Part shown: positions 33,901 to 42,780 of the stretch, one piece after another | How the letters are laid out: each line of letters opens with the position of its first letter | Position numbering within the stretch: position 1 is the first letter of the stretch | Assembly: GCF_019320115.1 (NCBI RefSeq) | Contig: NC_089584.1 | Location: 71,455,533 to 71,519,532, forward strand | DNA: 64,000 nt | Direction of reading: 5' to 3' | Origin: Miscanthus floridulus | Lineage: Eukaryota > Streptophyta > Magnoliopsida > Poales > Poaceae | Made by a program: the position numbers and the translations under genes | Notes under the pieces: generated by a model | What the model was told of the DNA's origin: nothing | The model's database searches: none | The model's input: only the letters and a program-made list of their open reading frames with translations

Positions 33901-36900
33901 TCACCTCACTCTGCTCATCCTATAGCTGCTGCACTACAAACAGTAGTAACATTATATCAGTTGTGGTTCTGAAAAATGGTTCTTATAGGGTTTGAACTGA
34001 GAACTAACTTGTTAGCACTTAGTTTCCATCAATGGAAATCATATTTGATTGTTACTAAAATTACTGAACTGGTCATAGTAGTTTTAAAAAAGAGTAACCA
34101 TGACCACTTATATTTGACTGTTTACTGCATGACCTGAATCATGCTTGGTATTCCCTCCATCCAGTTTTGATTGTTGCCTAAGCCCTTCTGCATTTACTTA
34201 CTCCAGCCGCAACCATCAAAATCATTTATAAGTGCGTGACTGCCGCAGGAATGAACAAACCGATACTAGCACCTGTGGAAGAATAGGTAGCGGCAGATGG
34301 TTGACGCATAACTCACGGTAGAAATGAAACGGCACATGCGACCAAACCCAATGCAAAAACGGACTATGCTATGTACGGGATGATCATTGTTGTTCTTTTT
34401 AATGATTATATGCTGGACGGAGGGAGTAGTTTGATTCTGATTTTCTTATGTTAGTACTGACTTCATTTTGAATTACACACACTAGCATTTGACATAAGAA
34501 TCAAGGAACAAATGTGAAAGAGTAAACTGCCTCCTTGAATGGCTTAATAACAGTAAATGCATCAACTCCAACATGCATGAGCTACAAGTAAATACATGTC
34601 AACCAATTCCATAAATGCACTAGTAAATTAATAGTAATACAAATTTGGTTGATAATGCCAATTTTAGATGCAAGACCATGATGAAGGTGGATTTGAAAGT
34701 GGGAAAAATGAAAAGCCACCTCGAAATTGTAGAATGCCATGTCTTAACAAAAGTTGCATGCCAGAGTGACATTTACTTGTAAGGTGGGTAGTTCAACTTG
34801 TTGGAGGCCCTTAGAATTGCTTCATTACCTTCATCTTAATGGTACCAAAGCCTGTGTTTATTGTTGATTTGAACTAAGCAAAAGTTCATGTGCACTTGAT
34901 TTAGAATTTGTTGCTATTTTCATGCGATATGGTTGACAACCATCCCTCGATTTGAATTAAGCTATGCTAAATTATTACATGATATCTTTATCTGTCTTTG
35001 ATGTGGACATTGAACATTTAGTTTGTTTCACACATCTCACAGGTAAAAATTTGGGATCCAAGTTTGCGTGGTTCTGAACTTCGAGCAACACTTAAAGGGC
35101 ATACTAGGTAGTAGCTATTATCTTAATTATTAAATACTGCATTGTTACTTTGATCGTATTTCAGTGTCTGGTTTTTTATGATACATCTGTCTGATACTCC
35201 TGGGAATTTACTGAATAGACTAAAGCCATTTACCCTGTTCCTATTGTATTGTTCTTGAGATAGTTGTAGATTGTCCATTTTGTTTACTTGTCCTCTGATT
35301 TTCTCTATCAATTTATTCAAATTTGCAGGGCAATTCGAACAATTAGTTCAGATCGTGGCAAAATAGTTTCTGGAGCTGATGATCAGTCTGCCATAGTCTG
35401 GGATAAGCAGACTTTTAAGCTTTTGGAAGAACTGAAGGGCCACGAGGCACCGGTGAGGTTCTTACATTTAGCTGTAGATTTGATTTAATGTCTCCACTCT
35501 CTCTCCTTAGTAACTCCGAAGTATGTTTTGTTCAATATCGGTATAGGTTAGTTCTGTCCGGATGCTCTCAGGTGAACGTGTCCTTACTGCATCCCATGAT
35601 GGTACTGTGAAGATGTGGGATGTCCGGACTGATACTTGTGTTGCTACCGTGGGTCGTTGCCAAAGTGCTGTTCTCTGTATGGAATATGATGATTCCACTG
35701 GAATCCTGGCGGCTGCTGGAAGAGATGTGTATGTACTCCTTTAACCTAACAGGGTTTTGGATACTTGAATCTTTTAAATTTATGTGAGTTGCGTTGGAAT
35801 TTGTTCTGAGAAGTTTATGCTCACCAGAACGGCACATGTCTGGGATATTCGTTCCAGCAAGCAGATGTTCAAGCTTCAAGGGCATACAAAGTGGATAAGG
35901 TAATTTCTACGTTGCATTTTCAACTCTCTGTGTACAATCATATGTGACTCTGACATAAATCATTTATCGACTAAAAGATCAATGAGGATGAATGGAGAGA
36001 CCATAATAACGGGTAGTGATGATTGGACCGCTAGAGTGTGGTCCCTTAACCAGGGAACATGTGATGCAGTGTTAGCATGCCATGCTGGTCCCATACTATG
36101 TGTGGAATACTCACCTTCAGATAAAGGAATTATCACTGGTATGTGACTATATCTCATTTTAAGAACAGGGTGGCCTGAAATGTGGCTCTATATTTGAATA
36201 CTCTGCATGTCATATGCTTCTGACTCTTAATTTATTCCAGGTTCAACCGATGGGCTCATACGATTTTGGGAAAATGAAGGTGAGTTCTTAGTGATTGTAA
36301 AACTAATTTCAGTTACTGCATTGATGTTTTTGTTCCTTGTTTTTTTGGGGAAACTAGAGTGTGTGGTTTTCTGCATGCCTTGCGGTGGGTTGTTTGAGTG
36401 ATGTTTATTGCCTATCAACACCTGTACATGGGTGTAATCTAAATGTGTCTTTCGGTGAAATATGTGCCTGTTTATGAAAACATGAATACAATTTGCAATA
36501 GGGTGCTGTAGTAAATGATGTCCCTTTGGGAAACAGCCTCTTGCAGAAATGCAGGGAAAGGCTGCGTACAAAAGACCCAAGTGGTCGGACCCTTCCCCGG
36601 ACCCTGCGCAAGCGGGAGCTTTGTGCACTGGGGCTGCCCTTTATGTTAATGCTCTAATGTAGTTGATCCAATGGTTGTAGTTTAGAGATGACATGGCATA
36701 ACATGGATTTGGCTTAGGAGTCAATTTTAGAGTAAAGTAGGATTTGTGGTTTTGTACCAGACATGATAAACATGCTGCTTTTTTTGACACGCAGGAGAGC
36801 TGCATATCATTTCATTAAGAAGAAAGGTCTGAAACACAGGGAAGAAATCCCCAACAACACACTCAAACACCCACAACACTCTACAAGACTAGAACATAAA

Positions 36901-38337
36901 CTGAAAATAAAGACCAAAAGCAACATGACCAGAACTATGTTGTAGGCCTACAGCACTGGTTTTCATAGTCTCTGAGGCCCAAATCTTGCCAATAATCACC
37001 TATTTGATAATGGATACAAGGTTATCTGGATTTACCATTAACTAAATACTCAATATCATAGTTTTAGTATTTAGTAGGTTTCAGTTTAGCAACAATACAT
37101 CATGCCAATGATTTCAAGACATATTAATAGTATTTGCTGTTAGCACCAATTTATTGCGTTATATATTTATGTCTATCTATTAGTCTTGCCAAGGTTGGAA
37201 AAAAAAAGTGTAAGCAAGCCAGTTTGCACCAGATGAAAGTCTCTCTTTTCTTTCTTTTTTAGTCTTCCTTGACTTTGGAAGTACTCAGCGAGATATGTTG
37301 TTTGGGTAGAATTTGTAGAAACTTATAGAAAAGTTTGGAGAACGATTTGATTTACCAAAGGGTTCTGTTAGGGTTGCTGTTTTATAACTAACATACATTT
37401 GTTGAATGGATATTTTTTTCCTTTTTTTTTGGAAGTTTATAAAGTCTACCATTTAGCTACTGCACATGGCTGAAAAACTAAAGCATTTCGTTCTCTTTTA
37501 TAGGAGGAATAAAATGTGTCAAGAATCTTACACTTCATACAGCATCCGTTCTGTCCATTAGTGCTGGTGATCACTGGCTAGGGATTGGTGCTGCTGATAA
37601 TTCTATGTCTCTTTTCCATCGGCCACAAGAAAGATTCGGTGGCTTCTCAAATGCAGGATCAAAAGTTGCAGGATGGCAGCTTTACAGAACTCCCCAGAAA
37701 ACTGCTGCAGTGGTATACTATCATCTTAATCTGCACGCAATGCTTTCTTTTTAGCTCAATTGTAGCAAATTATTTTTCCAGTAGCAGTGCTGCAGGGCCA
37801 CACATATTGATGACCTTTAGAAGATATAACACAATAATGATATATACCGAAACCGCCTCTTTTAGAAAGAATGCCGTATACCTTAGATCACCACCAATGA
37901 TACTCCTGGGATTGTTTTCTACTCGCTACTATTGTACTGAATCAATTGTTAAGGGCATGATGCATATGTACTAATGCAATGTTTATGTTTGCTTAATTAA
38001 TCCAACTTTGGCCTAAAAAAATTAATCAAACTTCTCTAAGCATGATTGTAGGTCTAGTAATGATTAAGCTGTGAGGTGCTTGATATACTTGTACATAAAC
38101 GTTTGTAGCAGATATCATAAGGCTCATACCAACTCAATCTTGGGGCAACTGCTCTTATGTTCTGAGCAGTTGTATTTTTGTTCTTTTCGTGATATTCTGA
38201 ATTACCCATGCTCATAATAAATTCTGAATTACCTGTTGCAGGTGAGATGTATAGCATCTGACCTGGATAGGAAAAGAATATGTAGTGGTGGTCGCAATGG
38301 ACTCCTGCGGCTTTGGGATGCAACTACAAGCATCTAG
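18092..38337 (+). CDS. SCD1: SCD1: DENN-domain and WD40-repeat protein (31 exons, 1204 aa)
   Basis: The protein matches plant STOMATAL CYTOKINESIS DEFECTIVE 1 along its length (Arabidopsis about 1187 residues). In Arabidopsis SCD1 works with SCD2 in clathrin-dependent trafficking and exocytosis at the cell plate and plasma membrane and binds RabE GTPases. Exons: 18092-18274, 18866-18959, 19147-19348, 19434-19575, 19704-19804, 20078-20141, 20315-20428, 21087-21307, 21762-21816, 21903-21992, 24506-24701, 25926-26043, 26129-26192, 26293-26337, 27335-27410, 27493-27566, 27656-27706, 28812-28969, 30176-30223, 30637-30694, 30779-30862, 30945-31173, 32675-32874, 35043-35107, 35329-35452, 35547-35728, 35828-35899, 35978-36138, 36241-36279, 37504-37712, 38242-38337. 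All introns are GT-AG, phases agree, and the exons sum to 3615 nt with no internal stop. The start (MGSSSRIFEYFVVCGLG) aligns with the family N-terminus. Weak point: the exon 22/23 join lacks a short RKW-containing segment I expect from the family. Confidence 0.95.
22345..23000 (+). mobile_element. possible TIR element carrying a gene-like GC-rich block
   Basis: GGGGCTTGTTTGGCAGGGCTC near 22347 resembles the GGGCTTGTTTGG-type end of Harbinger/hAT-like grass elements. It is followed at 22560-22930 by a GC-rich block with AAACCCTAG, an ATG in a good context near 22689 and a short open stretch, then a GT-containing junction into AT-rich DNA, much like a captured first exon. I cannot find the matching right end. 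Confidence 0.35.
23234..24380 (+). mobile_element. truncated Ty1-copia element (LTR, PBS, partial gag)
   Basis: A short LTR (23234-23399) begins TGTTAGATG and ends CTCCACA and is followed directly by a primer-binding site TGGTATCAAGAG (23400-23411), complementary to initiator tRNA-Met. The gag domain then reads HPNFHKWAPFFKFLLGKFRLRGHIDD, WLLGSIAADV, QLWVAVEGPFLSNKEPRAIFLHEEF and DYCQHMKTVADA, scattered over frames by stops and small indels. This is the UBN2-type copia Gag. No pol or 3' LTR follows, so the copy is truncated. Confidence 0.78.
23400..23411 (+). promoter_or_regulatory. primer-binding site (initiator tRNA-Met)
   Basis: TGGTATCAAGAG abuts the LTR end at 23399 and matches the usual plant copia primer-binding site apart from one base. 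Confidence 0.75.
24702..25925 (+). other. SCD1 intron 11 with a TIR element
   Basis: The first 400 bp and the last 130 bp look like native AT-rich intron. The middle is an insertion (see the entry at 25106-25778). The donor is GTACTT and the acceptor TGCAG. Confidence 0.75.
25106..25778. mobile_element. TIR transposon in intron 11 (Tourist/Harbinger-like ends)
   Basis: The left end GGTCTGTTTGGTTGG (about 25110) and the right end CCAACCAAATGAGCC (about 25761-25776) are inverted repeats with two or three mismatches. TAA lies on both sides, as expected of PIF/Harbinger-type TWA duplication. The interior of about 670 bp is GC-richer than the intron and has no transposase, so it is non-autonomous. 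Confidence 0.6.
26338..27334 (+). other. SCD1 intron 14 with an antisense SINE
   Basis: AT-rich intron except for the SINE at 26645-26813. I see nothing else with coding or RNA-gene character. Confidence 0.7.
26645..26813 (-). mobile_element. 5'-truncated grass SINE, antisense to SCD1
   Basis: On the minus strand it reads from AAGGTCCGGCCCTGG to CCCCGCAGGTCGAG plus a run of A. It shares the blocks GGCC(C/T)TGG...CATGGGCTAC...ACCG, GGGGTTGGGGG/TTTTCTCG and CCCGCAGGTCGAG with the longer SINE at 28243-28521. It is flanked by an exact 10-bp duplication ATTGCAGTTA (26635-26644 and 26814-26823). The tRNA-like head is missing. Confidence 0.78.
28243..28521 (+). mobile_element. tRNA-derived SINE in SCD1 intron 17
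   Basis: The head carries an A-box-like TGGCTGAGTTGGTTAGG (about 28256-28272); a clean B box is not obvious. The body includes GGCCTGGCCCTGGTCATGG and TATGGGTGGGGTAGGGGTTC, and the tail is CCCCGCAGGTCGAGG followed by T8. It is flanked by ACATTGGGAGTGCCT (28228-28242) and ACACTGGGAATGCCT (28522-28536), 15 bp with two mismatches. It is a Pol III-type retroposon mobilised by LINE machinery. Confidence 0.8.
28970..30175 (+). other. SCD1 intron 18 with a LINE 3' fragment
   Basis: Apart from the LINE piece at 29633-29943 the 1.2 kb is ordinary AT-rich intron. The donor is GTATGT and the acceptor TTGCAG. Confidence 0.7.
29633..29943 (+). mobile_element. 5'-truncated L1-type LINE (3' end only)
   Basis: The right end (TCTTAATATAATGATACACAGCTC, then CCTGCGTTTTTGAGAAAA) is the typical 3' end of grass L1 elements. 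The piece lies between AAAGAAGCTGCATG (29619-29632) and AAAGAAGTTGCATG (29944-29957), a 14-bp duplication with one mismatch. Only about 310 bp inserted, as expected of incomplete reverse transcription. Confidence 0.78.
31174..32674 (+). other. SCD1 intron 22, mostly one retroposon
   Basis: About 50 bp of native DNA lie on the left and about 80 bp on the right of the insertion at 31234-32580. The donor is GTAGTA, not a strong plant donor; the acceptor is TGTCAG. Removing the insertion leaves an intron of about 140 bp, close to its neighbours. Confidence 0.75.
31234..32580 (-). mobile_element. 1.35 kb L1-type retroposon in intron 22, antisense
   Basis: The left edge is a T run followed by TTGAACGCAATGGCAGGAGC and TCTGCC...AATTAAGAAGAAA, the reverse of a grass L1-type 3' end with poly(A). 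The insertion is bounded by GGACCTTAATACA (31221-31233) and GGACTTTAATACA (32581-32593), a 13-bp duplication with one mismatch. The minus-strand 5' part is very GC-rich (Pro/Arg-rich frames without a known domain), like an L1 5' leader. No RT or endonuclease is visible, so this is an internally deleted or non-autonomous copy. Confidence 0.75.
33205..33400 (-). mobile_element. RTE-like LINE 3' fragment
   Basis: ACAACAACATAGCCTTTCAG followed by TCCCAAGCAAGTTGGGGTAGGCTAGAG is a very common grass repeat. I read it as the reverse of an RTE-type LINE tail ending in TTG repeats. A second diverged TCAGGGTGGGCTAGAGATAAAAGCC follows at about 33345-33372. No coding part is present. Confidence 0.5.
33471..33951. 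mobile_element. putative solo LTR
   Basis: The segment starts TGTTAGAAG and ends AGTAGTAACA, with short inverted termini TGTTA/TAACA. Inside are a TATATATATG box (about 33830) and AATAGAATT downstream, the layout of a small copia LTR. A clean 5-bp duplication is not visible (ATAGT against TTATA), so the boundaries or identity may be off. Confidence 0.45.
34151..34426. mobile_element. Stowaway-like MITE with near-perfect TIRs
   Basis: The left TIR TTCCCTCCATCCAG and right TIR CTGGACGGAGGGAG are inverted repeats differing at two positions, flanked on both sides by TA (34149-34150, 34427-34428). 276 bp, no ORF. The RNA could fold into a long hairpin. It sits in SCD1 intron 23. Confidence 0.8.
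36520..36643 (+). mobile_element. Au-SINE-like 3' part
   Basis: The blocks CCCTTTGGGAAACAGCCTCTTGCAGAAATG, AAGGCTGCGTACAA, GGTCGGACCCTTCCCCGGAC and CCTGCGCAAGCGGGAGCTTT appear in order, as in the Au SINE family of grasses. The tRNA-like head is not evident, so the copy is likely truncated. Confidence 0.6.
36777..36960 (-). mobile_element. L1-type LINE 3' end, antisense
   Basis: TTTTTTTGACACGCAGGAGAGCTG followed by CATATCATTTCATTAAGAAGAAA is the reverse of the same L1-type 3' end found forward at 29880-29943 (TTCTTAAT...ATGATACACAGCTCTCCTGCG). The 5' limit is unclear and I could not find a clean duplication. Confidence 0.6.
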
Positions 38338-38660
38338 TCTAGAACTGATAGGTGGTCATGTAAAAAGGCAATTGACCATGATGTTGCATGCTATTTTCCT
38401 TCTTGCTCCTTTTCCTTTTAGCTAGGAATTTCTATGCTATTTAGATAAGAAAGGAGCCGGACTTTGTTCCACTCTTTCTCATCTAAAAAAACCTGTCCCA
38501 GTTGAGTATATGCTTGATGTCTCGTAAAATTTTGTTTGTATTTTCGGGTTCAGAACTTCAGATAGCCTAACGTGGCTATGATTTTGTACGAACTATGAGA
38601 AACATGAGAAGTTTTGTACTACTATTAATGCAAATGTTTGATGTAATATAACATTCTTTC
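38338..38660 (+). other. SCD1 3' UTR (presumed)
   Basis: AT-rich sequence after the TAG at 38335-38337. It contains TGTAATATAAC and TTAATGCAAATG near 38620-38650, which could serve as near-upstream poly(A) elements. The exact cleavage site cannot be fixed. Confidence 0.5.
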
Positions 38661-39455
38661 ATGTGCATATTCTTTGTATGAACCTACCCAAGTGCGAACA
38701 CTATAGCATGCATCAAACAACCTATATTAGTGTCCGAGTATCATCTTCTGCAACTCTCCGGTCGCATCAGGGCAATATAGGGTTGCTTATTTGGTAGCCG
38801 AAGACCAAACTATGAATTTTAGGAAAAAGTCTACGTCATCCCCTGATGGCCGCCAGGTCCGAGCTCCCCCCCTCATGGCTGGAGCTCGAGTAGAGGTTGT
38901 GCTCGCCTCAGCCAAGGCCTTGCGTGTGCGTACAACGCGAGTAGAGCTCGCCCTCGCTGTCGGTGCCGAGCATGCCGTCCGGTCCGGTCCTCAGCGGCCA
39001 CTGTGTCCCGAGCCGGAGAGAGATGAGAGGAGGAAGAAGATAACATGTGGGGACCACATCGGTCCTTGATGGCTGAAGCTGCCGCACTGGCGCTTGCTGT
39101 AATTATCACAGAGCGCCTCAATCTGCATTAAATTAACTTTTTATCAGATAATCAACAGCTTGTGCATACGTATACGCCTGCAGCTGGGCCTAGGTTGTGT
39201 CCATACGGATTCAGTAGCATTTTTGTGAAAAACGAAGAATTGTAATGACATGTTTTAAAATAGACGAATAGTAATGGTGTTTCTCCGAACCGCGAAAATT
39301 ATAATGATGTTTCTCCAATTAACCCTAATATAAGCCGCCACAGCATGGTGTACCTGCAAAGGAGTCCATGTTTTCCTGCCAAATCTTTGATCATTACGTG
39401 CTTTCTATATATACCACAAAGTTATGAGAATTTTTTTGCATTAAGGAGGTTTGAA
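38661..39455. other. intergenic DNA with a LINE RNase H-like remnant
   Basis: A GC-rich stretch (38790-39060) has an open frame without a known domain. Directly after it, 39069-39165 on the + strand reads AEAAALALAVIITERLNLH, stop, INFLSDNQQLV, which resembles the RNase H-like domain found at the C-terminus of plant L1 reverse transcriptases. The rest (39170-39455) shows nothing I recognise. Confidence 0.45.
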
Positions 39456-40122
39456 CTAAATCATTAATAATGACCGATCATCCTCAATTGTAAGAGTTTC
39501 AGTTCGAAGAGGAGGAGTGGCTGAGAACCAAACTGCACGGGCAAAATCACAGTGAAAAAATAAATGTGCATCAGTTTTAGTTAATCCACAGGTGGTGCAG
39601 TGTTCATCGTTGAATATCTTGCGGCTCTGCATCCCGTGGCCAGGGCTCTTCGAATAAGTCTCCAGGTGAAAGTCTTGATGAGAGGTGGTATATTGTTTTC
39701 TTTCCACATTCGCTGAAGAATCTGTTGGCTTGCTGCTGAATGCTTCTTGATTCTATCGACGGGAGTTGAACCTGAGCCTATGAACTTAAAAACTGTAAAT
39801 ATTTTTGGTCGTGCAGTCGTCTTTTGTTGCTGGAGTCCACCGGAGAATGTCCTGGCGCTGGCTGTCCACCGTTTGTACTTGGGAAATAATTTGAACAGCT
39901 TGAGGATCAAAGATGGTGGAAAGGAGCTCCAGGTTCCAAGTGCGAGTGCCAGGGGACCAGGGATCAGAATTACACTCGGCAGAGGAGAGTGAGTGACAGG
40001 AGGAAGAAGATGGCTGTGAATAGAGTCCCAGATTTGACACCAAGGAGAAGACCAAACGGACGTATTGCCATCATGAATTTGACAGATCACATTGTGGGCA
40101 AGATCTTTTTTAACCTGGAGAA
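39456..40122 (-). pseudogene. L1-type LINE reverse transcriptase C-terminus (zinc-binding zf-RVT domain)
   Basis: The minus-strand frame 40090-39581 contains IPPLIKTFTWRLIRRALATG, the conserved start of the RVT zinc-binding domain. A second frame (39707-39456) continues it with CTTCGLTKTDAHLFFHCDFARAVWFS, the CxxC...HxxxHC motif. One frameshift near 39600-39650 separates the halves. Copies of this domain are very common in plant genomes. The reverse SIRE LTR at 40123 cuts it off upstream. Confidence 0.75.
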
Positions 40123-41199
40123 TGTAAAAGGTCCTAAACGGTCAGAGGGGGTGAATAACCTATAAAAATTTCTATAAAGACAGTAGGACGACTTGTTAGA
40201 TAACCAAATGGCGAAATACAATTTGCTCTAGCTCTACTCAAAAGGCAAATCACCTACCAACAATTCTAGTCAATTATGATCACTAGGTACTCAATGGCTA
40301 TATCACTACTCACTACACTAGTTGAGCTAGCTAAGAACTAATTACAACTAAAGAGCTAAACTACACAACTAGCTACAACTACCACAAGCTCTACACAAGG
40401 TAAATACATAATGTAATACAAGAGAGTGGTAGAGGAGATATATCGCTGTGGCAAGTGATCAATCAATGAATACCAAAAAATACCAATGAGACAATGATGA
40501 CACAATGATTTTTCCTCTGAGGTTTACTTGCTTGCCGGCAAGCTAGTCCCCGTTGTGGCGATACACCTACTTAGAGGTTCACGCGTTAATAGGCATCACA
40601 CGCCTAACCCGCAACCGGGTGTCGCACAACCAACACAAGATGGGGATCCACAAGCCACGCGTAATCTACTAGAGTTGCCTTTTCGTGATCTCCCATGGAG
40701 AAGACATAAGAACCCTCACAATCACCACAATCGGAGCCGGCAACAATAACCAATAGCCGCTCAACGATCCTCCAATCACCAGGCCATCTAGGTGTCGACA
40801 AACACCAAGAGTAATAAGATCTCCACTAGCCCAAATCGCCCAACTAGTGCCACAAGATGCAAGACCACTATGTAATGCACTAGAGGCTCTTCAATCTCAC
40901 TCAAGATGATGAAATCAAGTGTAGAAGTGAGTGGAGTGTGTTTGCTTGCTCACAATATGAAATCACAGCACTTTGGGGTTCCAAGAGAGTGGCCATAGCC
41001 GGCCAAGGGGGCTATTTATAAGCCCCACCTTGAAATAGAGCCGTTACCCCTTGGTGCCAAATTCTGCCTAGGCACCGGACAATTGACGGTGGCACCATCC
41101 TAGGGTGGCGGTGCCCCCCAACGGCTGACTCAACGGCTAGTTTGACTAGCCATTAGGGCACCGGACAAGGGTGGCAGTGGCACCGCCCTAGGGGGCAGT
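40123..41199 (-). repeat. partial SIRE-type LTR, reverse orientation
   Basis: On the minus strand this piece ends TTATTCACCCCCTCTGACC then GTTTAGGACCTTTTACA, the counterpart of the 3' end of the LTR at 5631-7430. It includes the TATA region (GGGGCTTATAAATAGCCCCC on the minus strand, near 41020), the CGCCACAACGGGGACTAGC block and GCTTGCCGGCAAGCAAG. The first part of U3 is missing: at 41199/41200 the sequence switches to the start of a forward LTR. U3 motifs differ from the forward copy, so it is another subfamily. Confidence 0.85.
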
Positions 41200-42779
41200 T
41201 GAAAGCCCTAATTTGGTTTTGAATAATTGATGAAACCTATGGACTGATCCTAAGTGCTAAGTGTGTAGACAAGAGAGGATAGTCCATTCCAAGTGGTGGA
41301 GCAAGAGGATGATCATGGTGGATGGTGATGACCAAAACATGATCAAGTGCTCAACTTGGAAAAGAAGAAAGAGAAAAACAAAACCCTTTGGAGATCAAGG
41401 CAAAGGTATTGGTTAGGGTTTTGGTTTTGGTGATCAAAACACTATAGAGAGTGTGATCACATTTAGGATCGATAGCCATACTATAAAGAGGAGAAATCTT
41501 TGGCTAAACGGTTTACCGAGTGCCACTAGGTGTCATGATTCCTGCATATGCATTTAGGAACCTAGTGTGCTAACGTTGACCCTTGTAAAATGCTTTGAAA
41601 AATGCTAACACACATGCACACAAGTTCTACACTTTGTAGTCAGCAAGTTGGAAGCAAGGGCGAAGTGGTTGTGGACTTAGAAAAAGAAAATGAGGCGAAG
41701 GTAGAGGACTAGATGTTGGCTCTATCCTGATCGAACGCTGCCTAGCTGAGTCCGGTCAATTATAGCAGTGGAGGCGTTGCTGGCCGAGAGCGAAGAAGAG
41801 AGACCGAACACTGGCCTCAGACGCACGTGGTGCGTCTGATTAGTGTTTTCAGAGGTGGTGGTGCTCGGCTGATGATCGGATGTAGGAGCCAGCGTGCGAC
41901 CGGATGCGTAGGGCCTGCATCAGGTCAAGGTTGACGTACGCTGGCATCAGCATTGCAAGCATGTGAAGAGGAGCTGAGTACTGACCGAACGCCTAGGTGC
42001 ATCAGGTCACCTCTGACCAGACGCATTCGGCCACTTAAAAATGGCTCTAGAATCTCTCTGTACTCGATCAGACGCCACATTGTGGTGAGTTTGGTCGATC
42101 CTAACTGCGAGTCCTGTCATGACTTAAGTTATCACGCGTTCGGGACTTGACCATTGGAGATGAATGACTGAGGTTGGAAGGGGGGCCACGTGGACGCCAT
42201 CCGTGGACTGGACGCAGCCGACTGAATGCTGAGGCGCATCTGGTCAGGCGAGTCCGGTCAGCCCACGAGTAGAAAAACGACTATATTTTCATGGGGCATC
42301 TATAAATAGTGTTTGTCTAGCCCTAGGCTCTCTCTCTTGGCACTTTGATATACTTGACATCCTTGTGAGCCTAAGCAAACACCTCCCACTCATCTCCATC
42401 ATTGATTTATCATCATAGTGATATTGGGAGTGATTCCATATGTATTTGCTTGAGTGATTGCATCTAGTGGCACTTGGGGATTGTTGTGGCTGCGGAGTTC
42501 TTGTTACTCTTGGTGGTAGCCGCCACCTAGATGGCTTGGAGTAGTGGAGGAGCTTTGGCATGTGTTGGTGATTGTTCGTGACCGGCTCCGATGATTGTGA
42601 GGGGTCTTGTACCTTCTTCGGTGGAGAGTCGAAAGGTAACTCTAGTGGATTGCTCGTGTCATTGAGTTACCTCACTTGTGGGTAGGTTCTTGTGGTGTCC
42701 ATTTGTTGGACGAGGTTCGTGCAACACCTCTTAGCCGCCAAACAACCAAGTGTTGGTCGACACAACGGGGACTTGCGTG
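41200..42779 (+). repeat. partial SIRE-type LTR, forward orientation
   Basis: TGAAAGCCCTAATTTGGTTTT at 41200 is the LTR start. It runs through a U3 with ACCGGACGC-like motifs, a TATA region (CATCTATAAATAGTG, about 42296-42310) and the R-region block CACAACGGGGACTTGCGTG, where the minus-strand element at 42780 interrupts it. The interrupted sequence TGCTGGCAAGC resumes at about 58518. Confidence 0.82.
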
Positions 42780-42780
42780 T

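Larger units (their letters stand above)
32875..35042 (+). other. SCD1 intron 23, enlarged by several insertions
   Basis: 2.2 kb holding an RTE-like 3' end (about 33205-33400), a solo-LTR-like repeat (33471-33951) and a MITE (34151-34426). The remaining 600 bp before the acceptor is AT-rich with no feature I recognise. Confidence 0.7.
36280..37503 (+). other. SCD1 intron 29 with SINE and LINE pieces
   Basis: 1.2 kb with an Au-SINE-like segment (about 36520-36643) and a reverse L1 3' end (about 36777-36960). The remainder is AT-rich. Confidence 0.65.
32675..38337 (+). other. SCD1: SCD1 exons 23-31: eight WD40 repeats
   Basis: Exons 23-31 encode residues about 823-1204 and eight WD40 blades. 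Repeat starts and ends: LRGHTGAITALH...GSTDCTVKIWD; LKGHTRAIRTIS...DDQSAIVWD; LKGHEAPVSSVR...HDGTVKMWD; GRCQSAVLCMEY...GRDVTAHVWD; LQGHTKWIRSMR...DDWTARVWS; ACHAGPILCVEY...TDGLIRFWE; TLHTASVLSIS...ADNSMSLFH; TAAVVRCIA...GGRNGLLRLWD. They should form a beta-propeller for partner binding. Several repeats are split by introns inside blades. The protein ends DATTSI. Confidence 0.92.

Noticed and set aside
33471..33951. Solo LTR called with certainty
   Set aside because: The termini look right but the flanking 5 bp do not match, so it is listed only as putative.
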